64,000 bases of DNA from Bacteroidales bacterium (GCA_017620335.1 JAFZQO010000007.1:62001-126000), one strand, 5' to 3'; numbered from the stretch's first letter, positions 32,754 through 41,482 are shown. Program-made: numbers and translations. The notes: generated by a model from the letters alone, not told the origin.

Positions 32754-35096
32754 TTATTTCGGGTCGGCGTAGAGCGCGCCGCGGCCGTGGGTTCCCACAT
32801 AGACGCGGCCGTATTTCTTCGGGTCTCCCGTGATATGCAATACCAGTCCGTACTGGTGCTCGTCGTCGTTGATGCGCACCCAGCTGCGGGCCTTGTCGTC
32901 CGAACGGAAGAAGCCGCGGACGCCGTTTACCGTGCCTACCATGTACAGCGCGGGGTAGTCCGAACCCGGGGCCGGGGCGCCGAGCCCGAAGGCGTGCATT
33001 TCGCGTACCTGGCTCATTATGTGGAAGTTGACTCCGTCCTCCGCATGCCAGAGGCCGTCGAAGGCGGCTATCCACAGGTCGTTCTCCCTGTCCGGGACCG
33101 AATACACGCGGTCCTGTCCGCCGCGGTTGTCACCCCTGTTCGCGATGCGTCCGTCGCGTCCCGCAACGGCCTTGATGCCAGTGTCTATGCTGGTGAAGGT
33201 CTTCGCCCCGTCCGTGCTGGTGTACAGCAGGCCGGAGGTGATGTCGAAGGAGTAGAACTTGTTCGGATTGACCTTGTCGGCGATAACGCGGAGGCCCTGC
33301 GGGATGCCCTCGGACTCCGCCCATGTGCGTCCCGTGTCGGAGGTGTAATAGACAGGCCTGCGGTCCGGGGTCCAGACCCAGACGCGGCCGTCGGCGCCGA
33401 CGGCTATGTGGCCGTTGCGGCCCTGCGGGTCGGGGACGTTCTCCGGCTCCAGCCAGGTGTCGCCTCCGTCAAGTGAGTAGGAGATGTTCTTGCCGGTGTA
33501 GCCGCCGTGGATGGTGCCCACGCGGACGACCAGCTCCGGCTTGAGCTCCGCGCCGGCGACACCGTTGGTGTTGCCGAAGCGGGGGTCGTGGTGCGAGTCG
33601 GCCGCGGGCCTGTCCAGGTCGCGGTGAGTGAATCCGCCGTAGTCGCCCACGCCGGTGATGAGCCAGGCGCCTTCCCTCGGGCTGTAGAGCTCGAGCGGGA
33701 CCGTCTCCTCAATGCCCGTGGCCATGGGCGTCCACAGAGTGGGCCTGCCCTTGTCCATCTCGCTGAGGTTGTATGTCTCCCAGCCGCCGTAACCGCAGGT
33801 GAAGATGGCGTGGTCGGCGTTGCAGGGGTCGATCTCCACGTCGAAGAGCCAGTGGATGCCGGTGTTGATGATGTACGGGGCCTTGGCCTCGTCGTACTTC
33901 CCGCCTTCGGCGAATACGGCCTTCCAGGTCTTGCCCCCGTCGGTGCTGCGGAAGACCTCCTCGCTGGAATTCACCCCGGACATCGGCCGTCCGAAGGTGC
34001 TGGTAACCAAGTGTTTGGGATTCCTCGCGTCCACGCTTACGCCCACGTAGGCGAAAGGCCGCTCCTCGGACGGCTTGTCCGGGGTGATCTCGGTCCACTT
34101 GTCCTTCGCGATGTCGTATTTCCACAGGCCTCCGTCACGCATAGTCTGCGGTCCCGGGTTGGTGCCGTAGGTGACGTACAGGCAGCGGTCGGAGGATAGG
34201 GCGGCGTGGTTGGGCATGTACTGGAGCGGGGCCCCTTCCATGGCCTTCCAGGTCTTGCCGCCGTCGCGGGATACGAACATGTTGGCTCGGTTCATCTGAG
34301 AGTAGCCCACGAAGATGGTCTGCGAGCCCTGGCCGGGCTTCCCGCTCTGCGGGTCGAAGACCACGAAAACCACTCCGCAGCCTATGCTCTGGCGTATCTC
34401 CATCGCGCGGCGCATCTCCTCGCGCTGCTCGGGGGTCATCTCCTGCTGGGCCTGCTGGCCCTGGGGTCCGCGCATCATCATGGGCATTCCCATGGCGGGT
34501 ACCTCCTCGGGCAGATACGGGGCCAGGGCCTCGTCGAAGGAGTCCACCCGGCGGAAGCTGCGCGCTTTGTCGTCACTCATCCAGAGCCCGGCCTGGCGTG
34601 TGCCGACGTATATGACATTGGTGTTGTTGGGATCGACCATCATCCTTTCGCCGTTGCCTCGGCCGTTCTCGTTGCCGCCCATCTTGAAGGGGACGTCGGT
34701 GCGGCCGAAGGTCAGGCCTCCGTCATGGGAATAGAAGATGGCGCCGTTCGTCGATGAGGTATAGGTGCCGCAGTCGAGATAGACCGTCTTCGGGTCCAGC
34801 GGGTCGACGGCGATGCTCTCCACGCCGACGAGATTGTTGTCCGCGTAGCTGACGAAGTCCAGCAGCGGCATCCAGCGGTCCGCGGCGGCGTCCCAGCGGT
34901 ATGCGCCGCCCATGTCGGTGCGCGCATACCGCACGCCCGGCGCGGTCGGATGGAAGATGATGCCGTCGCAGAATCCTCCTCCGACTATCTGCACGCTCTT
35001 CCATTCGTAGGGTTGGACCTTGAGCCCGTTCTGGGCATTGCAAACGCCCGCGGCCATAAGTGCCGCGGCGAGAAGCGTCATAGTCAATCTTTTCAT
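32754..35096 (-). CDS. GH74 xyloglucanase-type glycoside hydrolase, secreted
   Basis: 780 residues with a signal peptide (MKRLTMTLLAAALMAAGVCNAQ). Double seven-bladed propeller of GH74: VQIVGGGFCDGIIFHPTAPG, YARTDMGGAYRWDAAADRW with the probable catalytic Asp61, many BNR-like Asp-box turns (SHDGGLTFGRT, SRDGGKTWKAM, STDGGKTWKAV, SLDGGDTWLEP). The second catalytic Asp would be near DPCNADHAIFTCGYGGWE. GH74 enzymes cleave xyloglucan inside the chain or from the reducing end. An extra Met/Gln/Glu-rich insert (MGMPMMMRGPQGQQAQQEM, then EQREEMRRAM) at about residues 200-225 is not part of the core. Last gene of the PrsW-LtaE-GH92 operon, 10 bases after the fusion gene. Confidence 0.88.
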   Translation of the reverse strand: MKRLTMTLLAAALMAAGVCNAQNGLKVQPYEWKSVQIVGGGFCDGIIFHPTAPGVRYARTDMGGAYRWDAAADRWMPLLDFVSYADNNLVGVESIAVDPLDPKTVYLDCGTYTSSTNGAIFYSHDGGLTFGRTDVPFKMGGNENGRGNGERMMVDPNNTNVIYVGTRQAGLWMSDDKARSFRRVDSFDEALAPYLPEEVPAMGMPMMMRGPQGQQAQQEMTPEQREEMRRAMEIRQSIGCGVVFVVFDPQSGKPGQGSQTIFVGYSQMNRANMFVSRDGGKTWKAMEGAPLQYMPNHAALSSDRCLYVTYGTNPGPQTMRDGGLWKYDIAKDKWTEITPDKPSEERPFAYVGVSVDARNPKHLVTSTFGRPMSGVNSSEEVFRSTDGGKTWKAVFAEGGKYDEAKAPYIINTGIHWLFDVEIDPCNADHAIFTCGYGGWETYNLSEMDKGRPTLWTPMATGIEETVPLELYSPREGAWLITGVGDYGGFTHRDLDRPAADSHHDPRFGNTNGVAGAELKPELVVRVGTIHGGYTGKNISYSLDGGDTWLEPENVPDPQGRNGHIAVGADGRVWVWTPDRRPVYYTSDTGRTWAESEGIPQGLRVIADKVNPNKFYSFDITSGLLYTSTDGAKTFTSIDTGIKAVAGRDGRIANRGDNRGGQDRVYSVPDRENDLWIAAFDGLWHAEDGVNFHIMSQVREMHAFGLGAPAPGSDYPALYMVGTVNGVRGFFRSDDKARSWVRINDDEHQYGLVLHITGDPKKYGRVYVGTHGRGALYADPK

Positions 35097-35106
35097 ATTC
35101 AGTTTC

Positions 35107-38100
35107 TTAGTTTCTTACGAGGGATTCCCAGAGGTCGGCCATGCGGCGGTGGCCTGCGGGGGTGGGGTGGACGCCGTCCCAGATCCAGTAGGTGTCCGTG
35201 GGGCCGTCGGGGACGAGGCCGTCGAAGAGTCCGTCGAAGGGGACGAGGGTGGCGCCGTATTCGGCGGCCAGGGCGCGGACGAGCGAGGCCTCGGCGCGCA
35301 CGCGCCCGAGGACCTCGTCCGCGTCACGCCGCCGCCCGTTCCCGCCCACCTTCGCGAAGAAGGGGGTGCAAAGCACGATGCGGCAGTCCGGCAGGGCCTC
35401 ACGCGTACGGTCGAGTAATTGCCTGTATCCCTTTTCCCATTCCTTTATGTCGAAGCCGCGCTGCATGGCGTCGTTGATGCCGACGAGCAGCGTCAGTACA
35501 TCCGGTTTCAGGGCCAGGGCGTCGTCGTCCCAGCGCTTGAGCAGCCCCTTGACGGTGTCGCCGCTGATGCCGCGGTTGTAGAACACCAGCCCCTCATCGG
35601 GGTATTGGGACTGCAGGTCGCTGGCGCACAGCATCATGTAGCTGTGGCCGTAGATATGGTTCCAGTCGGTGTGGTTGCGCTCCGAAGAGGGGGCCATGCT
35701 GCCTCCGCTGTTGCCCCAGCCCCCGTCGGTGATGGAATCTCCGATGAAGAGGAAGTTCCCGGATGCCTTGTCGGCATCCTCCACCCAGATCTCGTCGATG
35801 AAGATGAAGCCCTCACTGCCTGCTCCCGGATGCCATTCAGGGATGGTGCCGAAGTTCTTGGCGAAGACCTTGATGTACTTTACAGGTCCGAACGACTCCG
35901 GAACGTTGATGCCCAGGTTCTGAACCTGGACGACATAGTTCTGGGGGTCCACTTCGTTGTCCACCTGCCATCCGACATAATTATCACCGTCCGAGGACAG
36001 CGAAAAGACGACATAGCGCGGCATCCATATCCACGAGCGGGCGTCCTGGCAGAAGCCCGCGCCCACTCTCTTGAGTTCACGGGGTTCCTTCAACTCTATC
36101 TCTGCCGAAAAATCTGTACCCTGGTAGCCCTGCCAGCCGCCGGTCCTCCAGTTGGTCGTACCCCTCAGGCCGTCTATCAGGCCCTCGTCGCCTCCGGCAT
36201 TGTACTGCCTGTTGTAGCGTGCGCCCAGTTTTATCGTCATGTCGTCGTGGATCTTGTGGACCGAGGACGAAACGACCGTACTGGTCTCTCCGCCCTTCCG
36301 GACGAAGGCCTCGACCGTGCAGTTGTCCTTAAGGGTGAAGGGCCCCTCATACGGCTTGAAACCGTCCCTTGTCATTCCGAGCGAAGCGAAGGAATCTGTG
36401 GGGGCGGGTAATATCCTATATAGGATCTCAGCACCTTCCGGGGCTCCGGATATGCTGACCGTCAGGGATTCCATGAATATGTCGTTGTCCATCTCGAAGG
36501 CCGGGGAGGGGAGGATGCGCGCGTTGAGGCCGGTGTGCGGGCGGTCGGCCGGCGCGGTGCCGAAGGCCTGCGACGGGGCGGCGGCGAGGACGAAGTCCAG
36601 CCGCCCGCCCGCCAGCAGCACGCCGGTGTCGACGAACGACTTTGTGTACGGCGTTCCGTTCAGTTTGGCGGATGCTATGTACGCCGCCTCAGGATGGTCG
36701 GCGGTGATGGTGAAATCCTTCCCTTCGCCCATGTGGATGACCGCCTTGCGGAAGATGGGCGAGCTCAGGCTGATCTCGTTCTGCCCGGGACAGACGTTGT
36801 AGAGGCCCAGGGCGGAAAGCACGTACCAGGCGGACATTTGTCCGCAGTCCTCGTTGCCGCAGAGCCCGTCGGGGGCGGAACTGTACAAGGTGCCAAGTAT
36901 CTGTCTGACACGCTCCTGTGCCTTCCAGGGCTTGCCGGCGTAGTTGTACAGGTAGGGGATGTGATGGCTCGGTTCGTTGCCGTGGGCGTACTGCCCGACA
37001 AGGCCGGTGATGTCGGCCTGCGTGCGGCCCGCGGTCTGCTCGTCGGCATCGAAGAGGGCGTCGATCTTGGCGGTGTATGCTTCTTCCCCGCCCAGGGCGG
37101 CCATATGCCCGGCGATATCCTGGGGCACGAAGAAACTGTACTGCCAGCTGTTCGCTTCCGTGAAATGGTTGTTCACCTCATAGGGGTTGAAGGGCGTCAG
37201 CCAGCGTCCGTTCAGCCTCGGTCTCATGAAACCCGTCGAGGGGTCGAAGAGGTTGAGCCAGTAGGAGGCGTAGCCGAGGTACTCGTCCCTTTCGGCAGTC
37301 CTGCCGAGGGCATCGGCGACCTGGGCCACGCACCAGGCGTCGTAGGCATACTCCAGAGTCTTGGACACGGACTCGTGCTCCTTGTCCGCGATGATGCCCC
37401 TGTCCTCGTAGAAACTGTCCAGGCCGTATTCGTGCTTCTTCGAGGACGCCAGCATGGCGTCCAGCAGGGCGTTGTAATCCACTCCCGTGATGCCCTTCGA
37501 GAGGGCGTCGGCTATGACGGATACGGAGTTGTAGCCTATCATGCAGTCGGTTTCGTAGCCGTGGAGTTCCCAGATCGGGAGCTTGCCTCCTTCGTTGTAC
37601 ACTGACTGGAAAGACTTCAGGAAGTCCACAGTTCTCTCCCTCTCTATGAGCGTGAAAAGTGGATGCAGGGCCCTGAAGGTGTCCCAGATGGAGAATACGG
37701 TATAGCGTTCGAAACCGTCAGCTTTGTGGACCTGGCGGTCCATGCCGCGGTACTCTCCGTTCACGTCGGAGTAGAGCGACGGGTGGATGGCGGTGTGGTA
37801 GAGGGCGGTGTAGAACACCTTCATTTGCTCCGGCGTGCCGCCGCTGACCGCGATCTGCGACAGGAAGCCGTTCCAGGCTTCCTTCGCAGCCGCGCGGGCC
37901 TTTCCGAAGCCCTTGGCGAAATCGTTCCCCAGCGGCCTGACGTCGGCCTCGAGGTTCAGCCTGGCGTTCTCCGTCGAGACTGAAGAGATGCCCACGCGTA
38001 CATAGACTGTATTGGCCTTGGATCCCTTGAATGTAAGCAGCGCCCCGTGGCGGCCTTCGAACTCCTTGTACTCGGCAAGCGGCTCGCTGAACTCGGCCCA

Positions 38101-38706
38101 GAAATAAACATCCTGGCCGTCGGCCCAGCTCCTGGACTTGCGGAAGCCCGCGACGGCGCTTGGGCCGACCTGGCGGATGTCGCACTCCAGCAGGTAGTCG
38201 CGGTGCTCGAGGTCGATAAGTATCTGCGGCTCAGCGCCTTTGGCGTAGGCATAACGGTGGAATCCCGTGCGGCGGCCGACGGTGAGGGCCGCGGTGACGG
38301 CCGGGTCCTCGAGGTAAACCTCGTAGTACCCGGCCTCCGCGGCCTCCTTCGCATGGCTGAAATGCGAGCGGTATTTCTCCTTGTCCAGCGGTCCGGAATA
38401 ATCCCTGACCGGCATGAAGAGGATGTCGCAGAGGTCGTCGCATCCCGTCCCGCTCAGGTGCGTGTGGCTGAATCCGTAAATGTACTCGTCGGAGTAGTGG
38501 TATCCGGAGCAGCCGTCCCAGTTGCCGGACATCGGCCGGGTGTCGGGGCTCAGCTGCACCATGCCGAAAGGCCAGGCCGCGCCTGGGAAGGTGTGGCCGT
38601 GGAAGTCGGTCCCGACGAAGGGGTTCACGTACTTGGTATAGTCCGGCGCCGCCGCGGCCGCGATGCCGGCCAGCAGCAGGACTGCGAGAAGGGATAGGCG
38701 TCTCAT
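35107..38706 (-). CDS. GH92 alpha-mannosidase fused to F5/8-type and SGNH esterase domains
   Basis: 1199 residues with a signal peptide. Residues about 22-745 are GH92: YVNPFVGTDFHGHTFPGAAWPFGMVQ, GYHYSDEYIYGFSHTHLSGTG, FSIWDTFRALHPLFTL, LCGNEDCGQMSAWYVLSALG. A chitobiase-C-like strand pair follows (ISGAPEGAEILYRI ... YEGPFTL), interrupted by a translated repeat peptide (DSFASLGMT, about residues 770-779). About 826-980 is a discoidin-like region (NAGGDEGLIDGLRGTTNW). About 985-1199 is an SGNH hydrolase: FIGDSITDGG (Ser991), NRGISGDT, LLVGINDAM, WDGVHPTPAGHRRM. GH92 are calcium-dependent exo-mannosidases; the SGNH part could deacylate the same glycan. A frameshift-free fusion in this read. 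Confidence 0.9.
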   Translation of the reverse strand: MRRLSLLAVLLLAGIAAAAAPDYTKYVNPFVGTDFHGHTFPGAAWPFGMVQLSPDTRPMSGNWDGCSGYHYSDEYIYGFSHTHLSGTGCDDLCDILFMPVRDYSGPLDKEKYRSHFSHAKEAAEAGYYEVYLEDPAVTAALTVGRRTGFHRYAYAKGAEPQILIDLEHRDYLLECDIRQVGPSAVAGFRKSRSWADGQDVYFWAEFSEPLAEYKEFEGRHGALLTFKGSKANTVYVRVGISSVSTENARLNLEADVRPLGNDFAKGFGKARAAAKEAWNGFLSQIAVSGGTPEQMKVFYTALYHTAIHPSLYSDVNGEYRGMDRQVHKADGFERYTVFSIWDTFRALHPLFTLIERERTVDFLKSFQSVYNEGGKLPIWELHGYETDCMIGYNSVSVIADALSKGITGVDYNALLDAMLASSKKHEYGLDSFYEDRGIIADKEHESVSKTLEYAYDAWCVAQVADALGRTAERDEYLGYASYWLNLFDPSTGFMRPRLNGRWLTPFNPYEVNNHFTEANSWQYSFFVPQDIAGHMAALGGEEAYTAKIDALFDADEQTAGRTQADITGLVGQYAHGNEPSHHIPYLYNYAGKPWKAQERVRQILGTLYSSAPDGLCGNEDCGQMSAWYVLSALGLYNVCPGQNEISLSSPIFRKAVIHMGEGKDFTITADHPEAAYIASAKLNGTPYTKSFVDTGVLLAGGRLDFVLAAAPSQAFGTAPADRPHTGLNARILPSPAFEMDNDIFMESLTVSISGAPEGAEILYRILPAPTDSFASLGMTRDGFKPYEGPFTLKDNCTVEAFVRKGGETSTVVSSSVHKIHDDMTIKLGARYNRQYNAGGDEGLIDGLRGTTNWRTGGWQGYQGTDFSAEIELKEPRELKRVGAGFCQDARSWIWMPRYVVFSLSSDGDNYVGWQVDNEVDPQNYVVQVQNLGINVPESFGPVKYIKVFAKNFGTIPEWHPGAGSEGFIFIDEIWVEDADKASGNFLFIGDSITDGGWGNSGGSMAPSSERNHTDWNHIYGHSYMMLCASDLQSQYPDEGLVFYNRGISGDTVKGLLKRWDDDALALKPDVLTLLVGINDAMQRGFDIKEWEKGYRQLLDRTREALPDCRIVLCTPFFAKVGGNGRRRDADEVLGRVRAEASLVRALAAEYGATLVPFDGLFDGLVPDGPTDTYWIWDGVHPTPAGHRRMADLWESLVRN
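36370..36397 (+). repeat. Dispersed 28-base repeat, copy 3, translated within the GH92 fusion
   Basis: Identical to the copies in the nucleotidyltransferase but read on the opposite strand relative to the gene, giving TDSFASLGMT in a loop of the linker domain. Confidence 0.95.
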
Positions 38707-38719
38707 ATGTTATTGTTTG

Positions 38720-39772
38720 TCAAAGTCTTTCAATGGCGCTGACGAGCAGGTCGACATTGGCGTCCGGGGTGGCCCAGCTGGTGCAGAACCTGACGCCGGT
38801 GCGGCCGTCTGGCAGCTTATGCCAGACCTCGAAGCCGAAGTCCTTGTCAAGGACGGCCATCTGCTCCTCCGTGAGGATGGGGAAGACCTGGTTGGTGGGG
38901 CTGTCCACGAGGAATTCGAAATGCTTGTCCTCCAGGGCCTTGCGGATGCGGGCGGCCTTGAGGACGGCGCCGCGCGCGGCGTCCAGGTACAGGCCGTCCT
39001 CGAAGAGGGCGGCGAACTGGACGCCCAGCAGGCGGCCCTTGGCCAGCATGCCGCCGCCCTGCTTGATGCAGTAGCGGAAGTCCGCTTTCAGCGCGTCGTT
39101 TGTAATGACGACCGCCTCGCCGAACAGCGCACCCTGCTTGGTGCCGCCGATGTAGAATACGTCGGCCAGCCTGGCGAAATCCTTGAGTGTCAGCGCCTTG
39201 TCACCTTCGATCAGCTCGCTTGCGGCCATCCCGTAACCGAGCCTCGCTCCGTCCACGAAGAGGGGTATATTGTTCCCACGGCAGACCTTGCTTATGGCTT
39301 CCAACTCGGAGCGGCTGTAGATGGTCCCCGACTCCGTAGAGAAGGAGATATATACCATTCCGGGCATGACCATGTGCTCGTGGTTGGCGTCGGAGAAATG
39401 GCCGTCCACGGCTTCGGCTATCTGCTCCGCCGTTATCTTGCCGTCGGGAGAGGGGAGCGCGAGGACCTTGTGCCCGCCGTGCTCCACGGCGCCCGTCTCA
39501 TGGACGTTGATATGCCCGGATGAGGCGCAGAGGACGCCCTGGTAGGGTTTCAGGATGGAGGAAATGACGGTGGCGTTGGTCTGGGTGCCGCCGACGAGGA
39601 AGTGCACGTCGATGTCCGGGCGGCCGCAGGCGCTCCGGATGAGTTCGCGCGCCTGCGCGCAGTACTCATCCTCGCCATAGCCGACCGTCTGTACCATGTT
39701 GGTCTCCTGGAGGCGCTGCATGATGCGGGGAAGCGCGCCTTCGCAGTAATCGCTTGTAAAGAGTGTTTTCAT
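38720..39772 (-). CDS. ltaE: Low-specificity L-threonine aldolase
   Basis: 350 residues from MKTLFTSDYCEGALPRIMQRL at 39772; an upstream ATG would add 36 unlike residues and overlap the prsW gene. Fold-type I PLP enzyme: DIDVHFLVGGTQTNATVISSIL, SGHINVHETGAVEHGGHKVL, HMVMPGMVYISFSTESGTIYS, IPLFVDGARLGYGMAA and ADVFYIGGTKQGALFGE with the PLP Lys. It cleaves threonine or allo-threonine to glycine and acetaldehyde. In the operon between prsW and the GH92 fusion (13-16 bases spacing); no functional link to glycan breakdown is evident. Confidence 0.9.
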   Translation of the reverse strand: MKTLFTSDYCEGALPRIMQRLQETNMVQTVGYGEDEYCAQARELIRSACGRPDIDVHFLVGGTQTNATVISSILKPYQGVLCASSGHINVHETGAVEHGGHKVLALPSPDGKITAEQIAEAVDGHFSDANHEHMVMPGMVYISFSTESGTIYSRSELEAISKVCRGNNIPLFVDGARLGYGMAASELIEGDKALTLKDFARLADVFYIGGTKQGALFGEAVVITNDALKADFRYCIKQGGGMLAKGRLLGVQFAALFEDGLYLDAARGAVLKAARIRKALEDKHFEFLVDSPTNQVFPILTEEQMAVLDKDFGFEVWHKLPDGRTGVRFCTSWATPDANVDLLVSAIERL

Positions 39773-39788
39773 AGCGGTAGTGTCCGTT

Positions 39789-40541
39789 TTATACTGTTCC
39801 GTTTTCTGTAGGTTCGTTGTGGAAGGGATAGTCCTCCACGCGGGTGATGTAGATCCTGTCGCTCTCGAGTATCCTGTCAACCCTCGAGGAGGCGTATTTG
39901 CGCAGGAAGAAGAAGCCGATGATGAAGACCAGCGTGAGGATGCCGGCCATGCTGGCGTTCATTGCGCTGACGAAAAGCAGCGCGTCGAAGATGCCGTGCG
40001 CCAGGACGGGTATCAGCAGGGCGTAGATGGCGTCCAGCGTCCGGTTCCGCCCGATGCGGAAATGCGCCAGCGAATAGTAGTAGCCCATGATGATGGCGAA
40101 GAAGAAGTGCGCCGGTACCGAGATCAGCGCGCGCATTATGCCCGTCGCCAGCCAGTTGTCGATGTTGCTGAAGAGATAGAGTATGTTCTCCGTGGCCGCG
40201 AAGCCCATTCCCACGCATACTGCATAAACGATGGCGTCCATGTGCTCGTCGAACTCCTTGCATTTCCGCAGGAACAGCCACAGCATGAAGAGCTTGGCCA
40301 TCTCCTCCGGTATGGCCGCCGTGGAGAAGGCATTGCCGATCTGCGCGCTGATGCTGGTGCCCGGCGTCACCGAAACCAGTCCGAACGACGGCAGCAACAG
40401 CACTATCATCGCCGACCCCACGCCATATACGAACGCCTTGAAAAGCTGGCGGGGTGGCTCCTTCTGCCACTTGTCCCTGTTGTAGATGTGCACTATGAGC
40501 ACAATGGCCGGAAGGATGGCCGCGATGAGTACGATTAACAT
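39789..40541 (-). CDS. PrsW-family intramembrane metalloprotease
   Basis: 250 residues with about seven membrane segments. Conserved PrsW motifs: FSTAAIPEEMAKLFMLWLFL (EExxK), VGMGFAATENILYLF (Glu), ISVPAHFFFAIIMGYYY (His) and LIPVLAHGIFDALLF (His and Asp), all likely zinc ligands in the membrane. In Bacillus PrsW cleaves an anti-sigma factor; whether this one does is unknown. First gene of the operon that continues with ltaE, GH92 fusion and GH74, with a TATTTTTG box 61 bases upstream. Confidence 0.88.
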   Translation of the reverse strand: MLIVLIAAILPAIVLIVHIYNRDKWQKEPPRQLFKAFVYGVGSAMIVLLLPSFGLVSVTPGTSISAQIGNAFSTAAIPEEMAKLFMLWLFLRKCKEFDEHMDAIVYAVCVGMGFAATENILYLFSNIDNWLATGIMRALISVPAHFFFAIIMGYYYSLAHFRIGRNRTLDAIYALLIPVLAHGIFDALLFVSAMNASMAGILTLVFIIGFFFLRKYASSRVDRILESDRIYITRVEDYPFHNEPTENGTV

Positions 40542-40602
40542 TCCTCTTGATCCTTTTCAAACATTCAACCTGTCTCCCGTCTCCCACTCCTCTCACAACA
40601 TA

Positions 40603-40633
40603 CAAAAATACAAATTGCCTCCAAACTTTGCAA
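40603..40633 (-). promoter_or_regulatory. Promoter of the prsW operon
   Basis: On the minus strand TTG at 40633-40631, 20 bases, TATTTTTG at 40610-40603. 61 bases before the start at 40541. Confidence 0.6.
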
Positions 40634-40715
40634 CCCCTCCCGTCCCCTCCCGCCTCCTCCTGCCCCTCCACCCTCCTCCACACCTCTCGCCGCCCCTCCT
40701 TTTCCCACACCCCCG

Positions 40716-40844
40716 CATCCTTCGACCTTCGGTAGAAGGATACTGCCCTTTTCGGCGAAAACCCCCACATCCTTCGACCCGTGGTAGAAGGATACCGCCC
40801 TTTCGGGCGAAAACCATCACATCCTTCGACCTCCGGTAGAAGGA
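40716..40844. repeat. Tandem array of three 52-base units (third truncated)
   Basis: Units begin at 40716, 40768 and 40820, each with CATCCTTCGACC, a variable triplet, GGTAGAAGGA, then GCCCTTTTCGGCGAAAAC (units 1-2). The first half of each folds as TCCTTC/GAAGGA; units differ mainly at the loop bases. The third unit breaks off after GGTAGAAGGA. Confidence 0.9.
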
Positions 40845-40884
40845 AGCGGTGGTGAAAGGGGGATGTCGGGAGCAGAAATGCTCC

Positions 40885-40967
40885 TTCCGGTCCAAGGGAT
40901 GGACCGGAAAGAGCGAAAAGTGGGGTAAAATGTTCCTTCCGGTCCAACTACTGGACCGGAAGGAACA
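40885..40967. repeat. Two related GGTCC/GGACC hairpins, one with a 16-bp perfect stem
   Basis: TTCCGGTCC (40885-40893) pairs with GGACCGGAA (40901-40909). TGTTCCTTCCGGTCCA (40931-40946) pairs perfectly with 40952-40967 around a 5-base loop. No T tract follows on either strand, so they do not look like simple terminators. Confidence 0.9.
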
Positions 40968-41087
40968 CTAGAGGTCGAAGCATTCCGTCCTTTTCGGCAG
41001 AAGTGCCCGCAGGTTACGGTGTAACGCGGTATAACGTGCAGAAGGGACGGTAAGATGAGCGGAATAAAGGCGGAAATCCGCGCGATG

Positions 41088-41214
41088 CCCGCAGGGTAGG
41101 GCTGAAACTGGGGTAGCCTGCGGACGTTTTCCCGCAGGGTAGGGCTGAAACTGGGGTAGCCTGCGGGCGTTTTCCCGCAGGGTAGGGCTGAATCGGGGTA
41201 GCCTGCGGGAAAAC
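41088..41214. repeat. Tandem array of three 43-base palindromic units
   Basis: Units begin at 41088, 41131 and 41174; each opens CCCGCAGGGTAGGGCTGAA and ends GGGGTAGCCTGCGG plus a short spacer CGTTTT. CCCGCAGG pairs with CCTGCGGG in each. Unit 3 has a small internal deletion. A diverged start (CCCGCAGGTTACGG) occurs at about 41008. Confidence 0.9.
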
Positions 41215-41384
41215 TCAATGGAGGAGAAGGGTGGGTATTTGGTCATGGTGGGGGCAGGGGGAATAGGATAAGGGAAAAAGAGAAGGAAGATTAAGGGAAA
41301 GACGGGGGAGCAGGCGGATCGGAAGTGGAATGGAGGAAATGCGGCGGGGTAGGGGAAAAGGATGCGAAAGGTGGAGAGAAATCT

Positions 41385-41415
41385 TTGCAAACACGGAAAG
41401 TTGGGGCTATCTTTG
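41385..41415 (+). promoter_or_regulatory. Promoter of the CobW gene
   Basis: TTG at 41385-41387, 20 bases, TATCTTTG at 41408-41415: full Bacteroidetes consensus. Predicted transcript start near 41421. Confidence 0.7.
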
Positions 41416-41420
41416 TTGTT

Positions 41421-41464
41421 ACAAGCCCCGGCACAGGGAGACGCCCTGCCGGTCCGCGGCTTGT
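41421..41464 (+). promoter_or_regulatory. Structured 5' leader of the CobW gene
   Basis: ACAAGCC (41421-41427) pairs with GGCTTGT (41458-41464); inside it CCGGCA (41428-41433) pairs with TGCCGG (41447-41452), with GGG/CCC closing a 5-base loop. The structure starts at the predicted transcript end and stops 18 bases before the start codon. It may protect the mRNA 5' end or act as a regulatory leader; no known riboswitch class was recognised. Confidence 0.5.
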
Positions 41465-41482
41465 GAACAAAATGCAAAAGAC

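Larger units (their letters stand above)
40542..41482. other. 941-base gene-free region rich in repeats and hairpins
   Basis: No believable gene: the open frames here are low-complexity (Ser/Arg/Pro or Gly/Arg-rich), change with every repeat and have no start context. The left 170 bases are pyrimidine-rich on the plus strand (runs of CCTCC). Then come three 52-base units, two GGTCC/GGACC hairpins, three 43-base units, a purine-rich stretch, and finally the promoter and structured leader of the CobW gene. Confidence 0.8.

Noticed and set aside
40716..41214. Possible CRISPR array
   Set aside because: Units are contiguous with no variable spacers of constant size, and no cas genes are present.
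41421..41464. Cobalamin riboswitch before the CobW-type gene
   Set aside because: No B12-box core and the leader is far too short; only a nested hairpin is present.
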